Part shown: one piece after another, positions 46,648 to 57,945 of the stretch | Numbering within the stretch: the stretch's first letter is position 1 | How the letters are laid out: each line of letters begins with the position of its first letter | Source: Burkholderia pseudomultivorans | GTDB lineage: Bacteria; Pseudomonadota; Gammaproteobacteria; Burkholderiales; Burkholderiaceae | NCBI RefSeq assembly: GCF_001718415.1 | Contig: NZ_CP013378.1 | Location: 62,001 to 126,000, forward strand | Direction of reading: 5' to 3' | DNA length: 64,000 bases | The notes under the pieces: generated by a model | Told to the model about the DNA's origin: nothing | The model's database searches: none | The model's input: only the letters and a program-made list of their open reading frames with translations | Translations under genes and position numbers: made by a program

Positions 46648-47074
46648 TGGGGGGAAGCGCGTGGAACAGCGCGGGACTGGCTATCCCGGTGGGTCGAGGT
46701 GAGTGGATAACTACGGAAGGAATAGTCGGAAGTGCTGTGAAGAGGCACCGATCTGGAAAGCGCACTGTCACTGCCCGGCCTTGATGTTGGCGGAACATGG
46801 ATCGTGCCGGCACCGCCGACGGCGGCCAGTGGACAAGTCTCTGGCAGTCAATCGAAAGTTCTGTGAGAGAGGGATCGAATTGATGCGCCCGACGTCCGTG
46901 TCCGTTCGGTCCACAGGCTTGTTTGTCCGGCGCGCAGCGCAGACCACAGCGAGCCGACGATTTCCCGGCTCTGGTCCCACAGTCGCCCGGCCGGGATGGC
47001 GCGAATTCGCACAGATTGGCCGATCGAGCAAAGGAAAATCGTCGAAATGAACAGACCCTACCATTCGGACGGCC
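46648..47074. other. unassigned segment between the group II intron and mnmG
   Basis: These 427 bp follow the intron's 3' end. GC content is lower than in the neighbouring genes and no reading frame has recognisable features. It may be the original parS-mnmG intergenic DNA or the remnant of a larger insertion. The mnmG promoter lies at its right end. Confidence 0.35.
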
Positions 47075-47102
47075 TTCGAGCGAAAAGCGAACCCGCTATA
47101 AT
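47075..47102 (+). promoter_or_regulatory. candidate promoter of mnmG-rsmG-parAB
   Basis: A perfect -10 TATAAT (47097-47102) is preceded by TTCGAG (47075-47080) with a 16-bp spacer. The start codon of mnmG is 57 bp downstream of the -10. The following genes are packed tightly enough to share this promoter. Confidence 0.6.
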
Positions 47103-47158
47103 TCGCCCCATACATTTCTCAGATAGGTTCGTGCGCAGCTCTGCGTACGGAATCCACC

Positions 47159-49129
47159 ATGCTTTATCCCACAGAATTTGACGTCATCGTCGTCGGCGGC
47201 GGTCATGCCGGCACGGAAGCCGCGTTGGCGTCCGCCCGAATGGGCGCGAAGACGCTGCTGCTGACCCATAACATCGAAACGCTCGGCCAGATGAGCTGCA
47301 ATCCGTCGATCGGCGGCATCGGCAAAGGCCATCTGGTCAAGGAAGTCGACGCGCTGGGCGGCGCGATGGCGGCCGCGACGGACGAGGGCGGTATTCAGTT
47401 CCGGATCCTCAATTCGTCGAAGGGCCCGGCCGTGCGGGCGACGCGCGCGCAGGCCGACCGCATCCTGTACAAGGCTGCGATCCGCCGCCGGCTCGAGAAT
47501 CAGCCGAATTTGTGGCTGTTCCAGCAGGCCGTTGACGATCTGATGGTCGAAGGCGACCGCGTGGTCGGCGCCGTCACGCAGATCGGCATTCGCTTCCGCG
47601 CACGCGCGGTCGTCCTGACGGCCGGCACGTTCCTCGACGGCAAGATTCACGTCGGCCTGAACAACTATACGGGCGGCCGCGCGGGCGATCCGGCGGCCGT
47701 GTCGCTGTCGGCGCGCCTGAAGGAGCTGAAGCTGCCGCAGGGCCGCCTGAAGACCGGGACGCCACCGCGTATCGACGGCCGCACGATCGATTTCTCGAAG
47801 CTGGAAGAGCAGCCGGGCGATCTCGACCCGATCCCGGTGTTCTCGTTCCTGGGCCGGGCCGAACAGCATCCGCAGCAGCTGCCATGCTGGGTCACGCATA
47901 CGAACGAGCGCACGCACGACATCATTCGTGGCGGCCTCGACCGTTCGCCTATGTATACAGGCGTGATCGAGGGCGTCGGCCCGCGCTACTGTCCGTCGAT
48001 CGAGGACAAGATTCACCGGTTCGCGTCGAAGGAATCGCACCAGATCTTCCTTGAGCCGGAAGGGCTGACGACCAACGAGTTCTACCCGAACGGGATCTCG
48101 ACGAGCCTGCCGTTCGACGTGCAGCTCGAGCTCGTGCATTCGATGCGCGGCCTCGAAAACGCTCATATCCTGCGCCCCGGCTATGCGATCGAGTACGACT
48201 ACTTCGATCCGCGCGCGCTGAAGGCGTCGCTCGAGACGAAGGCGATCAACGGGCTGTTCTTTGCGGGCCAGATCAACGGCACGACCGGCTACGAAGAAGC
48301 GGCGGCGCAAGGCTTGCTGGCCGGCCTCAATGCCGGCCGCTACGTGCAGGAAAAGGATGCATGGTGCCCGCGCCGCGATCAGGCTTACCTCGGCGTGCTG
48401 GTCGACGATCTCGTGACCCGCGGCGTCGCAGAGCCGTACCGGATGTTCACGAGCCGGGCCGAGTACCGGTTGAGCCTGCGTGAAGACAATGCGGACATGC
48501 GCCTGACCGAGATCGGTCGCGAACTGGGCCTCGTCGATGACGTGCGCTGGGATGCGTTCTGCCGCAAGCGCGATGCTGTTTCACGTGAAACAGAGCGCCT
48601 GAAGACGACCTGGGTGACGCCGAAGACGCTGCCGCCGGAAGAGGCGACCGCCTTGCTCGGCAAGGCGATCGATCACGAATACAGCCTCGCCGAGCTGCTT
48701 CGCCGTCCGGGCATCACCTACGACGGCGTGTGCGGGCTGAAGGGTGGCGAATGCGGCCCGGCTGAGCCGCTGGCCGACGATCCGGTGCTGCTTGCGCAGA
48801 TCAAGGAGCAGGTCGAGATCGGCATCAAATATCAGGGCTACATCGAGCGTCAGGCAACCGAGATCGAGCGCAACGATGCGAACGAGAACACGCGTCTGCC
48901 GGACGGCATCGACTACCGCGAAGTGCGTGGCCTGTCGTTCGAGGTGAGCCAGAAGCTCAATCAGTTCCGGCCGGAAACGATCGGGCAGGCGTCGCGCATT
49001 TCGGGCGTCACGCCGGCGGCGATTTCGCTGCTGATGGTGCACCTGAAGCGGCGCGGCCTCGGCCGCCGCAGCGGCGCCGCCGCATCGGCAACAGAGCAGG
49101 GGGACGACGTCGTCCCGACGCGCCAATGA
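47159..49129 (+). CDS. mnmG: tRNA uridine-5-carboxymethylaminomethyl(34) synthesis enzyme MnmG (GidA)
   Basis: The product has 656 residues. With MnmE it installs the cmnm5 group at wobble uridine 34, using FAD and methylene-tetrahydrofolate. The FAD motif is [20 protein letters not shown] at the N-terminus. The GidA signature [23 protein letters not shown] and a second one, [21 protein letters not shown], are present. A perfect parS lies inside the coding sequence and encodes residues around 473-478 (VSRETE). It overlaps rsmG by 4 bp (ATGA). MnmC, acting next in the same tRNA pathway, is also encoded in this window. Confidence 0.97.
   Translation: MLYPTEFDVIVVGGGHAGTEAALASARMGAKTLLLTHNIETLGQMSCNPSIGGIGKGHLVKEVDALGGAMAAATDEGGIQFRILNSSKGPAVRATRAQADRILYKAAIRRRLENQPNLWLFQQAVDDLMVEGDRVVGAVTQIGIRFRARAVVLTAGTFLDGKIHVGLNNYTGGRAGDPAAVSLSARLKELKLPQGRLKTGTPPRIDGRTIDFSKLEEQPGDLDPIPVFSFLGRAEQHPQQLPCWVTHTNERTHDIIRGGLDRSPMYTGVIEGVGPRYCPSIEDKIHRFASKESHQIFLEPEGLTTNEFYPNGISTSLPFDVQLELVHSMRGLENAHILRPGYAIEYDYFDPRALKASLETKAINGLFFAGQINGTTGYEEAAAQGLLAGLNAGRYVQEKDAWCPRRDQAYLGVLVDDLVTRGVAEPYRMFTSRAEYRLSLREDNADMRLTEIGRELGLVDDVRWDAFCRKRDAVSRETERLKTTWVTPKTLPPEEATALLGKAIDHEYSLAELLRRPGITYDGVCGLKGGECGPAEPLADDPVLLAQIKEQVEIGIKYQGYIERQATEIERNDANENTRLPDGIDYREVRGLSFEVSQKLNQFRPETIGQASRISGVTPAAISLLMVHLKRRGLGRRSGAAASATEQGDDVVPTRQ
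48577..48592. other. parS: parS site 2, inside mnmG
   Basis: TGTTTCACGTGAAACA is identical to parS site 1 and extends to an 18-bp palindrome (48576-48593). It is 2.6 kb from site 1 and about 2.1 kb upstream of parB. It is read as codons for Val-Ser-Arg-Glu-Thr in MnmG, so the protein sequence is constrained by the site. Confidence 0.95.
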
Positions 49130-49812
49130 CGGCGCGTCGCGCGCCGGCGGTTAATCGGGACGTACTCGAACAGATGCTCGTCGAAGGCGCGGCCGCGCTC
49201 GACCTGGCACTGACGGATACGCAGCGCAACCAGCTGCTCGACTATGTAGCCCTGCTCGGCAAGTGGAACGCGGTCTACAACCTGACCGCGATCCGCGACC
49301 CGAAGCAGATGCTGATCCAGCACATCCTCGATTCGCTCTCCATCGTTCCGCACCTACGTGGTCGCGCGTCGGCCCGCGTGCTCGACGTCGGCTCGGGCGG
49401 CGGGTTGCCGGGCATCGTGCTGGCGATCGTCGAGCCCGACTGGCAGATCACGCTGAACGACATCGTGCAAAAAAAGTCCGCGTTCCAGACGCAGACCCGC
49501 GCGGAGTTGAAGCTCGCCAACCTGTCGGTGGTGACCGGGCGGGTCGAATCGCTGCAGCCGGGCGTCGAAGTGCCGGAAAAATTCGACATGATCGTATCGC
49601 GCGCTTTCGCTGACCTGTCCGACTTCGTTAAACTTGCTCGACATCTGGTCGCGCCGGGCGGATCGATCTGGGCAATGAAGGGTGTGCATCCGCACGACGA
49701 GATTGCGCGACTGCCGGAAGGCAGCCACGTGAAGCAGACGATGCGGCTGACGGTCCCGATGCTCGATGCCGAACGGCATCTGATCGAAGTGACCGTCGAC
49801 GAAGCGATTTGA
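49126..49812 (+). CDS. rsmG: 16S rRNA (guanine(527)-N7)-methyltransferase RsmG (GidB)
   Basis: The product has 228 residues. It methylates G527 of 16S rRNA with SAM; loss gives low-level streptomycin resistance in other bacteria. The GidB pattern is clear: [20 protein letters not shown], then motif [21 protein letters not shown] and [20 protein letters not shown]. It is translationally coupled to mnmG through the ATGA overlap and is followed after 51 bp by parA, the classical gid-par arrangement. Confidence 0.96.
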   Translation: MTARRAPAVNRDVLEQMLVEGAAALDLALTDTQRNQLLDYVALLGKWNAVYNLTAIRDPKQMLIQHILDSLSIVPHLRGRASARVLDVGSGGGLPGIVLAIVEPDWQITLNDIVQKKSAFQTQTRAELKLANLSVVTGRVESLQPGVEVPEKFDMIVSRAFADLSDFVKLARHLVAPGGSIWAMKGVHPHDEIARLPEGSHVKQTMRLTVPMLDAERHLIEVTVDEAI

Positions 49813-49863
49813 CGGCGCGCGCTGGCGCGCCGATTGTTTGAAGGTAAGAGGAACACACCAACG

Positions 49864-50643
49864 ATGGCAAAGATCTTCTGCGTTGCGAACCAGAAGGGGG
49901 GCGTCGGCAAGACGACGACATCGGTCAATCTCGCCGCAAGCCTTGCAGCGCAGGAGCAACGAGTCCTGCTGATCGATCTCGACCCGCAGGGCAACGCGAC
50001 GATGGGCAGCGGGATCGACAAGGCCGCATGCGAATCGACCGTGTACGAAGTGCTGGTCGACGGCGTGTCGGTTGCCGATGCGCGCATCCGGCCGGAGGCC
50101 GTCACGTACGACGTGCTGCCCGCGAACCGCGAGCTGTCCGGTGCGGAGATCGAGCTGATCGGCATCGACAACCGCGAGCGCCAACTGAAGGCGGCGCTCG
50201 AGCGCGTCGAGGACGATTACGACTTCGTGCTGATCGACTGTCCGCCGACGCTGTCGTTGCTGACGCTGAACGGCCTGTGCGCAGCGCACGGCGTCGTGAT
50301 CCCGATGCAGTGCGAATACTTCGCGCTCGAAGGGCTCTCGGATCTCGTCAACACGATCAAGCAGGTTCACGCGAACATGAACCGCGACCTGAAGATCATC
50401 GGCTTGCTGCGCGTGATGTTCGATCCGCGCATCACGCTGCAGCAGCAGGTCTCCGATCAACTGAAAGCGCACTTCGGCGACAAGGTGTTCGACGCGGTGA
50501 TTCCGCGCAACGTGCGCCTGGCGGAAGCGCCGAGTTACGGGCTGCCGGGCGTCGTGTTCGATCGCAGCTCGCGCGGTGCGCAGGCCTATCTCCAGTTCGG
50601 TGCAGAGATGATCGAGCGCGTCCGCGCGTTCGAGGCATCGTGA
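49864..50643 (+). CDS. parA: chromosome partitioning ATPase ParA
   Basis: The product has 259 residues. It is a Walker-type ATPase that forms a DNA-bound gradient and moves ParB-parS complexes. The deviant Walker A is VANQKGGVGKTTTSVNLAAS. Walker A' and B regions are VLLIDLDPQGNATMGSG and FVLIDCPPTLSLLT. The short N-terminus without an HTH places it in the chromosomal (type Ib-like/Soj) class, so it does not autoregulate as plasmid ParA does. ATG 49864 follows AGAGGAAC; the frame upstream to 49834 is not conserved. Confidence 0.97.
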   Translation: MAKIFCVANQKGGVGKTTTSVNLAASLAAQEQRVLLIDLDPQGNATMGSGIDKAACESTVYEVLVDGVSVADARIRPEAVTYDVLPANRELSGAEIELIGIDNRERQLKAALERVEDDYDFVLIDCPPTLSLLTLNGLCAAHGVVIPMQCEYFALEGLSDLVNTIKQVHANMNRDLKIIGLLRVMFDPRITLQQQVSDQLKAHFGDKVFDAVIPRNVRLAEAPSYGLPGVVFDRSSRGAQAYLQFGAEMIERVRAFEAS

Positions 50644-50674
50644 GCCGGACATGAGCGAAGCGAGGAAGAAAGAC

Positions 50675-51568
50675 ATGAACGCCGTACCAAAGAAGAAGGG
50701 CTTGGGACGTGGCCTCGAAGCGCTGCTCGGCGGCAGCGCCGACATCACCGAAGCGGTGAAGATCGAAGGGGCGCCGAACACGCTCGCGCTCGGCAAGCTG
50801 CAGGCCGGCAAGTACCAGCCGCGCACGCGGATGGACGAAGGCAGCCTGCAGGAGCTGGCGGCCAGCATTCGCGCGCAGGGCGTGATGCAGCCGATCCTGG
50901 TGCGGCCCATTTCATCAGACAAATACGAGATCATCGCGGGCGAGCGGCGTTTCCGCGCGGCGCGTCTCGCCGGGCTCGACGAGGTGCCGGTGCTGGTGAA
51001 GGATGTATCCGATCAGGCCGCCGCCGCGATGGCGCTGATCGAGAACATCCAGCGCGAAGATCTGAATCCGCTGGAAGAGGCGCACGGCATCCAGCGCCTG
51101 CTCGACGAATTCGGTTTCACGCACGAACAGGCGGCCGAGTCGGTCGGTCGTTCGCGCAGCGCGGTGTCGAACCTGCTGCGCCTGCTGAATCTCGCATCGC
51201 CGGTCCAGACGATGCTGCTCGCGGGCGACCTCGACATGGGGCACGCGCGTGCGCTGCTTGCAGTCGATGCAGCGACGCAGATCACGCTCGCACACCAGGT
51301 CGTCAACAAGCGCATGTCGGTGCGCGAGACCGAGAAACTCGTCGCGCAGACGACCAAGGAAGCGCCGGCCGTGAAGGCGCGCGCGAAGGACGACGGCGGG
51401 CGCGACACGCGTCGTCTCGAGGAGGAGTTGTCCGACCTGCTGGCGTCGACGGTGAAGATCAAGCTCGGCCGTCGCGGGCGAGGGCAGGTGATGATCGACT
51501 TCGGCAACCTCGATGCGCTCGAGGGCATACTCGCGCGGCTGCGCGGCAACGTCGCAACCGAAGAATAA
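50675..51568 (+). CDS. parB: chromosome partitioning protein ParB
   Basis: The product has 297 residues. It is a CTP-dependent DNA clamp that loads at parS and spreads. The order is the N-terminal KKKGLGRGLEALLGG (ParA-stimulating region) and the ParB/Srx domain with IIAGERRFRAARLAGLDEVP. HTH motifs follow (FTHEQAAESVGRSRSAVSNL), then a C-terminal dimerisation domain. ATG 50675 has AGGAAG at good spacing; ATG 50651 would add eight residues without a comparable ribosome binding site. Its binding sites are the two parS copies at 45968 and 48577. Confidence 0.96.
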   Translation: MNAVPKKKGLGRGLEALLGGSADITEAVKIEGAPNTLALGKLQAGKYQPRTRMDEGSLQELAASIRAQGVMQPILVRPISSDKYEIIAGERRFRAARLAGLDEVPVLVKDVSDQAAAAMALIENIQREDLNPLEEAHGIQRLLDEFGFTHEQAAESVGRSRSAVSNLLRLLNLASPVQTMLLAGDLDMGHARALLAVDAATQITLAHQVVNKRMSVRETEKLVAQTTKEAPAVKARAKDDGGRDTRRLEEELSDLLASTVKIKLGRRGRGQVMIDFGNLDALEGILARLRGNVATEE

Positions 51569-51581
51569 CGAGGCCACATCG

Positions 51582-52712
51582 ATGGATGATGCGAGCGCGC
51601 TGGCGCCGCGCCGGTGGCTCGGATGGCTCGCGCAGGAACCCGTGCTGTCGGTGCTGGTCCTGGGCCTGGTCGTGCTGGAATGGGTGCGTCCGCAACCATT
51701 CGGCGTACTGGCCGGCCGTGTCGACTGGCAGACGGTCGCGACGCTCGCGGGGCTGCTGATGCTGACCAAGGCGCTCGAGCTGTCCGGCTGCTTGATGTGG
51801 CTCGCGCACCGCATCGTTCATCACGTGCGTTCCGAGCGCGGCCTTGCGATGCTGCTGGTCGTATTCGCGGCCGTGCTGTCGATGTGGCTGACCAACGACG
51901 TCGCGCTGTTCGTCGTCGTGCCGCTGATGGTATCGCTGCGTGCGCTGACGCCGCTGCCGTTTCGCCGGCTCGTGATCGTCGTCGCACTGGCCGTCAATGC
52001 GGGGTCGGTCGCGACGCCGCTCGGCAATCCGCAGAATCTTTTCCTGTGGCAATTGAGCGGCGTGTCGTTCGGCCGCTTCGTCGTGACGCTCGGGCCGCTG
52101 GCCGTCGCGCTGATGCTGCTGCTGCTCGTGCTGACCGCGTGCGCGTTTCGCGCGAAGCCGCTCGACCTGTCGGGCGACGTCGCGACGGGGCCGGTGCAGC
52201 GCATGCACGCGCTGGTCGCCGCGGTGATGTTCGCCGCGTTCGTGCTGCTCGCCGACGCGCACCATCCGCTGCCCGCACTGATCGCCGTCACGCTCGTGCT
52301 GCTCGTCGCGCAACGCCAGGCAGTCCTGAAGATCGACTGGCTGCTGCTGCTGATTTTCGTGCTGATGTTCGTCGTGTTGCGCAGCGCGGCCGCGCTGCCG
52401 GTCGTGCATGACGCGATCGCGCGGGCGCAGCTCGATTCGCCGCTGCGCGTCTTCGCGGCCGGTGCCGTGCTGTCGCAGGGAATCAGCAACGTGCCGGCCG
52501 CGATCCTGTTGTCGGAGTTCACGCATGACTGGCGCGCACTGGCGTTCGGTGTGTCGGTCGGCGGCTTCGGTTTCGCGATCGGCTCGCTCGCGAACCTGAT
52601 CGCGGTGCGGCTCGCCAAGGAGCCGCGCATGTGGCTGCCGTTTCATCTCGTATCGATCCCGTTCGCGCTGGTCGGTGCGGCGCTGGGCGCGTGGCTGCTG
52701 GTTCACGGCTGA
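51582..52712 (+). CDS. ArsB/NhaD-superfamily ion transporter (SLC13/citrate-type permease)
   Basis: The product has 376 residues and about ten hydrophobic segments; it is an inner-membrane secondary transporter. The NDVALFVVVPLMVSL motif and the second-half ISNVPAAILLSEF are the paired hairpin motifs of the ion transporter superfamily. The substrate (anion, dicarboxylate or sodium/proton) cannot be read. ATG 51582 is 13 bp after the parB stop, so it may be read from the par transcript, although a function in partitioning is unlikely. It is followed by the 554-bp atp promoter region. Confidence 0.82.
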   Translation: MDDASALAPRRWLGWLAQEPVLSVLVLGLVVLEWVRPQPFGVLAGRVDWQTVATLAGLLMLTKALELSGCLMWLAHRIVHHVRSERGLAMLLVVFAAVLSMWLTNDVALFVVVPLMVSLRALTPLPFRRLVIVVALAVNAGSVATPLGNPQNLFLWQLSGVSFGRFVVTLGPLAVALMLLLLVLTACAFRAKPLDLSGDVATGPVQRMHALVAAVMFAAFVLLADAHHPLPALIAVTLVLLVAQRQAVLKIDWLLLLIFVLMFVVLRSAAALPVVHDAIARAQLDSPLRVFAAGAVLSQGISNVPAAILLSEFTHDWRALAFGVSVGGFGFAIGSLANLIAVRLAKEPRMWLPFHLVSIPFALVGAALGAWLLVHG

Positions 52713-53157
52713 GCGGCGCGCGCACAGTTTCGAGAGGCGGTGCGGCGAGGGCGGCCACAGCATTCGCCGTGATCGGATGCGACGCGGTGGTGGGGTGATC
52801 CACAGTCGATCGCCTGTGGCGGCATTGCAACTATCGCGCGGATTATTTGATACACAGTCGTCGTGCTGTGCGCGTCGATCGCGTGCACCTGCTCACAGCG
52901 TTTCGCTTGCTTCCGGCGTCCGCCCGGGCGCCGTTTCGAGTCACCGCTTCGCGGCGACTTTCCTGTCCCGATCCCGTCGCGCCGCGACAGTTCCGATCGG
53001 GCGTCGTTTCCGCTGCTATCCGATCTCGACCGACTTTTCGCGCAAGAAATACCGGTGCGGAAAGTTGACCTTACAACTGTCATCGTACGTCGTCGATTCG
53101 CGCGTTTTTCACATGATGAGTGGTCGTTTTACGCAGGTTTTTGTCGCGTCTAAAGCC
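52713..53157. other. upstream region of the atp operon
   Basis: No gene is recognisable here. The 13-bp sequence TTGCAACTATCGC occurs at 52825-52837 and again at 53167-53179, inside the atp promoter spacer. A TGATCCACA sequence (52797-52805) resembles a DnaA box variant. The short frames in the region are not supported. Confidence 0.4.
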
Positions 53158-53186
53158 TTGAATCAGTTGCAACTATCGCTTACAAT
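53158..53186 (+). promoter_or_regulatory. promoter of the atp operon
   Basis: TTGAAT (53158-53163) and TACAAT (53181-53186) are separated by exactly 17 bp, a good sigma-70 arrangement. Transcription would start near 53193, about 74 bp before atpI. Confidence 0.7.
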
Positions 53187-53211
53187 CGCCCGGATTTGTT
53201 AGCTAGGCACC

Positions 53212-53248
53212 CCTGAAAGCTTTCGGAAAGCTTGGGGGCGGTTTCAGG
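53212..53248 (+). promoter_or_regulatory. structured leader of the atp transcript
   Basis: An inner hairpin GCTTT-CGG-AAAGC (53219-53231) lies within outer arms CCTGAAA (53212-53218) and TTTCAGG (53242-53248). The outer right arm ends 18 nt before the atpI start, so the structure could affect ribosome access or mRNA stability. Confidence 0.45.
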
Positions 53249-53266
53249 ATTTTGCGGATTACTGCG

Positions 53267-53794
53267 ATGGCGGGTCAGGCGCCGAACAACGGGCACGATG
53301 ATCACCGCGCGCAACGCACCGCTTCAGCGGCCGGCGAGCGGCGCGAATCCGATGCCGACGACTGGGATGCCGAGCAGCAGGATAACAACATCGTTCCGCT
53401 CACACGGGCGGAGGCCGAGAGGCTGTTCGGCCCGAACGTGAGCAAGCCGTCGCGCGTCACCCCCTCCAGGGTGGTGATCGTGCAGGTGGCCCTGTCCCTG
53501 GTTGCAACGCTGGCGTGGTGGCTGTTTTCGAAGTCGCCGGGCGCCGCTGCGCAGTCCGCGTTTCTGGGCGGAGCGATCGGCTGGGTGCCCAGCGCGTTGT
53601 TCGTGGCACGACTGAAGGCAGGTGGCTCGGCCACCGTGATGAGCTGGGTGATGGGCGAAGCCCTGAAGCTCGGTCTGACGATCGGGATGTTCGCAGCAGT
53701 GGCGTTCGGCTGGGCCGGCGTGCACTGGGTGCCGCTCCTCGTCACGTACCTCGTCGTGCTGAAGACGTACTGGATCGCGCTGGCCTGGCGGTAA
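53267..53794 (+). CDS. atpI: ATP synthase subunit I
   Basis: The product has 175 residues. AtpI is a small membrane protein that assists c-ring assembly. Four hydrophobic segments follow a hydrophilic N-terminal extension of about 60 residues rich in Asp, Gln, Arg and Asn (AGQAPNNGHDDHRAQRTASA and on). That extension is longer than in classical AtpI of about 130 residues. The membrane part VVIVQVALSLVATLAWWLFS and AFLGGAIGWVPSALFVARL matches the family. ATG 53267 is used; a TTG 15 bp upstream is in frame. It is the first gene of the operon. Confidence 0.88.
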   Translation: MAGQAPNNGHDDHRAQRTASAAGERRESDADDWDAEQQDNNIVPLTRAEAERLFGPNVSKPSRVTPSRVVIVQVALSLVATLAWWLFSKSPGAAAQSAFLGGAIGWVPSALFVARLKAGGSATVMSWVMGEALKLGLTIGMFAAVAFGWAGVHWVPLLVTYLVVLKTYWIALAWR

Positions 53795-55099
<1,305 letters not shown>

Positions 55100-55228
55100 G
55101 GTTCCTCGGAAATATGCGCCCGGCGTGAGCCGGCGCAGGGCGGAACGGAGACTTGGGGCGCTGATCGAATGCAACTCGATGAGCGCCTTACCGTTTCATT
55201 TTTCCGGAATAGCAGATAAGGAAACACC

Positions 55229-55699
55229 GTGAATCTCAACGCAACTCTGTTTGCGCAAATGGTCGTGTTCCTGGTCCTCGCGTGGTTCACGATGAAATTC
55301 GTGTGGCCGCCGTTGATCAACGCCCTCGACGAACGTTCGAAGAAGATCGCCGACGGCCTCGCCGCCGCGGAGAAGGGCAAGGCGGAACTCGAAGCAGCGC
55401 ACAAGCGCGTGGACCAGGAACTCGCGCAGGCCCGCAACGACGGCCAGCAGCGCATCGCCGACGCTGAAAAGCGTGCACAGGCGGTCGCCGAGGAAATCAA
55501 GGCCAACGCCCAGGCTGAAGCCGCCCGCATCGTCGCGCAGGCGAAGGCGGAAGCAGAACAGCAAATCGTGAAGGCGCGCGAAGCGCTGCGTGGCGAAGTC
55601 GCCGCGCTGGCCGTGAAGGGCGCCGAGCAGATCCTGAAGCGCGAAGTCGATCAAACGGCCCACGCCCAACTGCTGAATCAACTGAAAGCCGAGCTCTGA
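55229..55699 (+). CDS. atpF: F0F1 ATP synthase subunit b
   Basis: The product has 156 residues. It forms the dimeric peripheral stalk. One N-terminal TM ([20 protein letters not shown]) is followed by a long, charged, Ala/Glu/Lys-rich coiled coil with few breaks. The length equals that of the Escherichia coli protein. It lies 129 bp after atpE and 2 bp before atpH. Confidence 0.96.
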   Translation: MNLNATLFAQMVVFLVLAWFTMKFVWPPLINALDERSKKIADGLAAAEKGKAELEAAHKRVDQELAQARNDGQQRIADAEKRAQAVAEEIKANAQAEAARIVAQAKAEAEQQIVKAREALRGEVAALAVKGAEQILKREVDQTAHAQLLNQLKAEL

Positions 55700-55701
55700 T
55701 C

Positions 55702-56241
55702 ATGGCCGAACTTGCAACCATCGCCCGCCCTTACGCAGAAGCGCTGTTCCGCGTGGCCGAGGGGGGTGACATCGCCGCCTGGTCCACGCTCGTGCAAGAG
55801 CTGGCCCAGGTTGCGCGTCTGCCGGAAGTGCTGTCCATCGCGTCGAATCCGAAGGTGACGCGCGCGCAAGTGGCCGAGCTGCTGCTTGCCGCGGTGAAGT
55901 CGCCGCTCGCAACCGGCGCCGAAGCGAAGAACTTCGTGCAGATGCTGGTCGACAATCATCGCATCGCGCTGCTGCCGGAAATCGCCGAGCAGTTCGAGGC
56001 GCTCAAGAACGAACGCGAAGGCGCAGCCGACGCCGAGATCGTGAGCGCATTCCCGCTGAACGGCGCGGATCTCGACACGCTTGTCGCGAGCCTCGAACGC
56101 AAGTTCAAGCGCAAGCTGAAACCGACGGTCGAAGTCGATTCGTCGCTGATCGGCGGCGTGCGCGTGACGGTCGGCGACGAAGTGCTCGACACCTCGGTTC
56201 GCGCGCGCCTCGCATCGATGCAGGCTGCGTTGACCGCCTGA
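55702..56241 (+). CDS. atpH: F1 ATP synthase subunit delta
   Basis: The product has 179 residues. It connects the peripheral stalk to the top of the alpha3beta3 head. Family features are the N-terminal [16 protein letters not shown] and the C-terminal [20 protein letters not shown] segment. It starts 2 bp after the atpF stop, so translational coupling is likely. Confidence 0.96.
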   Translation: MAELATIARPYAEALFRVAEGGDIAAWSTLVQELAQVARLPEVLSIASNPKVTRAQVAELLLAAVKSPLATGAEAKNFVQMLVDNHRIALLPEIAEQFEALKNEREGAADAEIVSAFPLNGADLDTLVASLERKFKRKLKPTVEVDSSLIGGVRVTVGDEVLDTSVRARLASMQAALTA

Positions 56242-56285
56242 GCGCCACGCCGGCACGCAACAGAATTGACTATCAGGAGCGAATA

Positions 56286-57827
56286 ATGCAACTCAATCCC
56301 TCTGAGATCAGCGAGCTGATCAAGAGCCGGATCCAGGGCCTTGAAGCGAGCGCAGACGTTCGCAACCAGGGCACCGTGATCTCCGTGACCGACGGTATCG
56401 TGCGCATCCACGGCCTGTCCGACGTGATGCAGGGCGAAATGCTCGAGTTTCCGGGCAACACGTTCGGCCTCGCGCTGAACCTCGAGCGCGACTCGGTCGG
56501 CGCGGTGATTCTCGGCGAATACGAACACATCTCGGAAGGCGACATCGTCAAGACGACGGGCCGCATTCTCGAAGTCCCGGTCGGCCCGGAACTCGTCGGC
56601 CGCGTGGTCGACGCGCTCGGCAACCCGATCGACGGCAAGGGCCCGGTCAACGCGAAGCTGACCGACGCGATCGAAAAGATCGCCCCGGGCGTGATCTGGC
56701 GCAAGTCGGTGTCGCAGCCGGTGCAGACGGGCATCAAGTCGATCGACGCGATGGTGCCGATCGGCCGCGGCCAGCGTGAGCTGATCATCGGCGACCGTCA
56801 GTGCGGCAAGACCGCGGTGGCGCTCGACGCGATCATCAACCAGAAGGGCAAGGACCTGATCTGTATCTACGTCGCGATCGGCCAGAAGGCTTCGTCGATC
56901 ATGAACGTGGTGCGCAAGCTCGAAGAAACGGGCGCGATGGCGTACACCATCGTCGTCGCCGCTTCGGCATCGGATTCCGCCGCGATGCAGTACCTCGCAC
57001 CGTACGCGGGCTGCACGATGGGCGAGTACTTCCGCGATCGCGGCCAGGACGCGCTGATCATCTATGACGACTTGACCAAGCAGGCTTGGGCATACCGTCA
57101 GATCTCGCTGCTGCTGCGCCGCCCGCCGGGCCGTGAAGCGTACCCGGGCGACGTGTTCTATCTGCACTCGCGTCTGCTCGAGCGCGCGGCTCGCGTGTCG
57201 GAAGAGTATGTCGAGAAGTTCACGAACGGCGAAGTGAAGGGCAAGAGCGGCTCGCTGACGGCACTGCCGGTCATCGAAACGCAGGCTGGCGACGTGACCG
57301 CGTTCGTTCCGACGAACGTGATCTCGATTACCGACGGCCAGATCTTCCTGGAAACCGACCTGTTCAACGCAGGCATCCGCCCGGCAATCAACGCCGGCGT
57401 GTCGGTGTCGCGTGTCGGTGGCGCCGCGCAGACGAAGGTCGTGAAGAAGCTGTCGGGCGGTATCCGTACCGACCTCGCACAGTACCGTGAACTCGCCGCA
57501 TTCGCGCAGTTCGCATCGGACCTCGACGAAGCGACCCGCAAGCAGCTCGAGCGCGGCCGCCGCGTGACGGAACTGCTGAAGCAGCCGCAGTACCAGCCGC
57601 TGCAGGTGTGGGAGCTGGCCGTGTCGCTGTACGCCGCCAACAACGGCTACCTCGACGATCTCGACGTGAAGCAGGTGCTGCCGTTCGAGAAGGGCCTGCG
57701 CGAAAACCTGAAGACGAGCCACGCTGACCTCATCAAGCGCATCGAAGACACCAAGGATCTCTCGAAGGACGACGAAGGCGCGCTGCGCGCGGCGATCGAA
57801 TCCTTCAAGAAGTCGGGTGCCTATTGA
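56286..57827 (+). CDS. atpA: F1 ATP synthase subunit alpha
   Basis: The product has 513 residues. It is the non-catalytic nucleotide-binding head subunit. The P-loop is [16 protein letters not shown]. The catalytic-site arginine finger region is in [17 protein letters not shown], and the DELSEED-like acidic region is absent, as expected for alpha. The N-terminal [15 protein letters not shown] helix binds delta. Length is standard. It is preceded by AGGAGCG before the ATG. Confidence 0.98.
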   Translation: MQLNPSEISELIKSRIQGLEASADVRNQGTVISVTDGIVRIHGLSDVMQGEMLEFPGNTFGLALNLERDSVGAVILGEYEHISEGDIVKTTGRILEVPVGPELVGRVVDALGNPIDGKGPVNAKLTDAIEKIAPGVIWRKSVSQPVQTGIKSIDAMVPIGRGQRELIIGDRQCGKTAVALDAIINQKGKDLICIYVAIGQKASSIMNVVRKLEETGAMAYTIVVAASASDSAAMQYLAPYAGCTMGEYFRDRGQDALIIYDDLTKQAWAYRQISLLLRRPPGREAYPGDVFYLHSRLLERAARVSEEYVEKFTNGEVKGKSGSLTALPVIETQAGDVTAFVPTNVISITDGQIFLETDLFNAGIRPAINAGVSVSRVGGAAQTKVVKKLSGGIRTDLAQYRELAAFAQFASDLDEATRKQLERGRRVTELLKQPQYQPLQVWELAVSLYAANNGYLDDLDVKQVLPFEKGLRENLKTSHADLIKRIEDTKDLSKDDEGALRAAIESFKKSGAY

Positions 57828-57945
57828 TCCGCGAGTGACACACTGAGGCCGCGCGGGTGCTGAGGCGCCCGCGCCGCTTCGGTGAGCGGTGCATGAGCCC
57901 CGAGCAAGCGCTGAAGCGCTAACTCGGGGCGCAAAGGAGCAAGCT

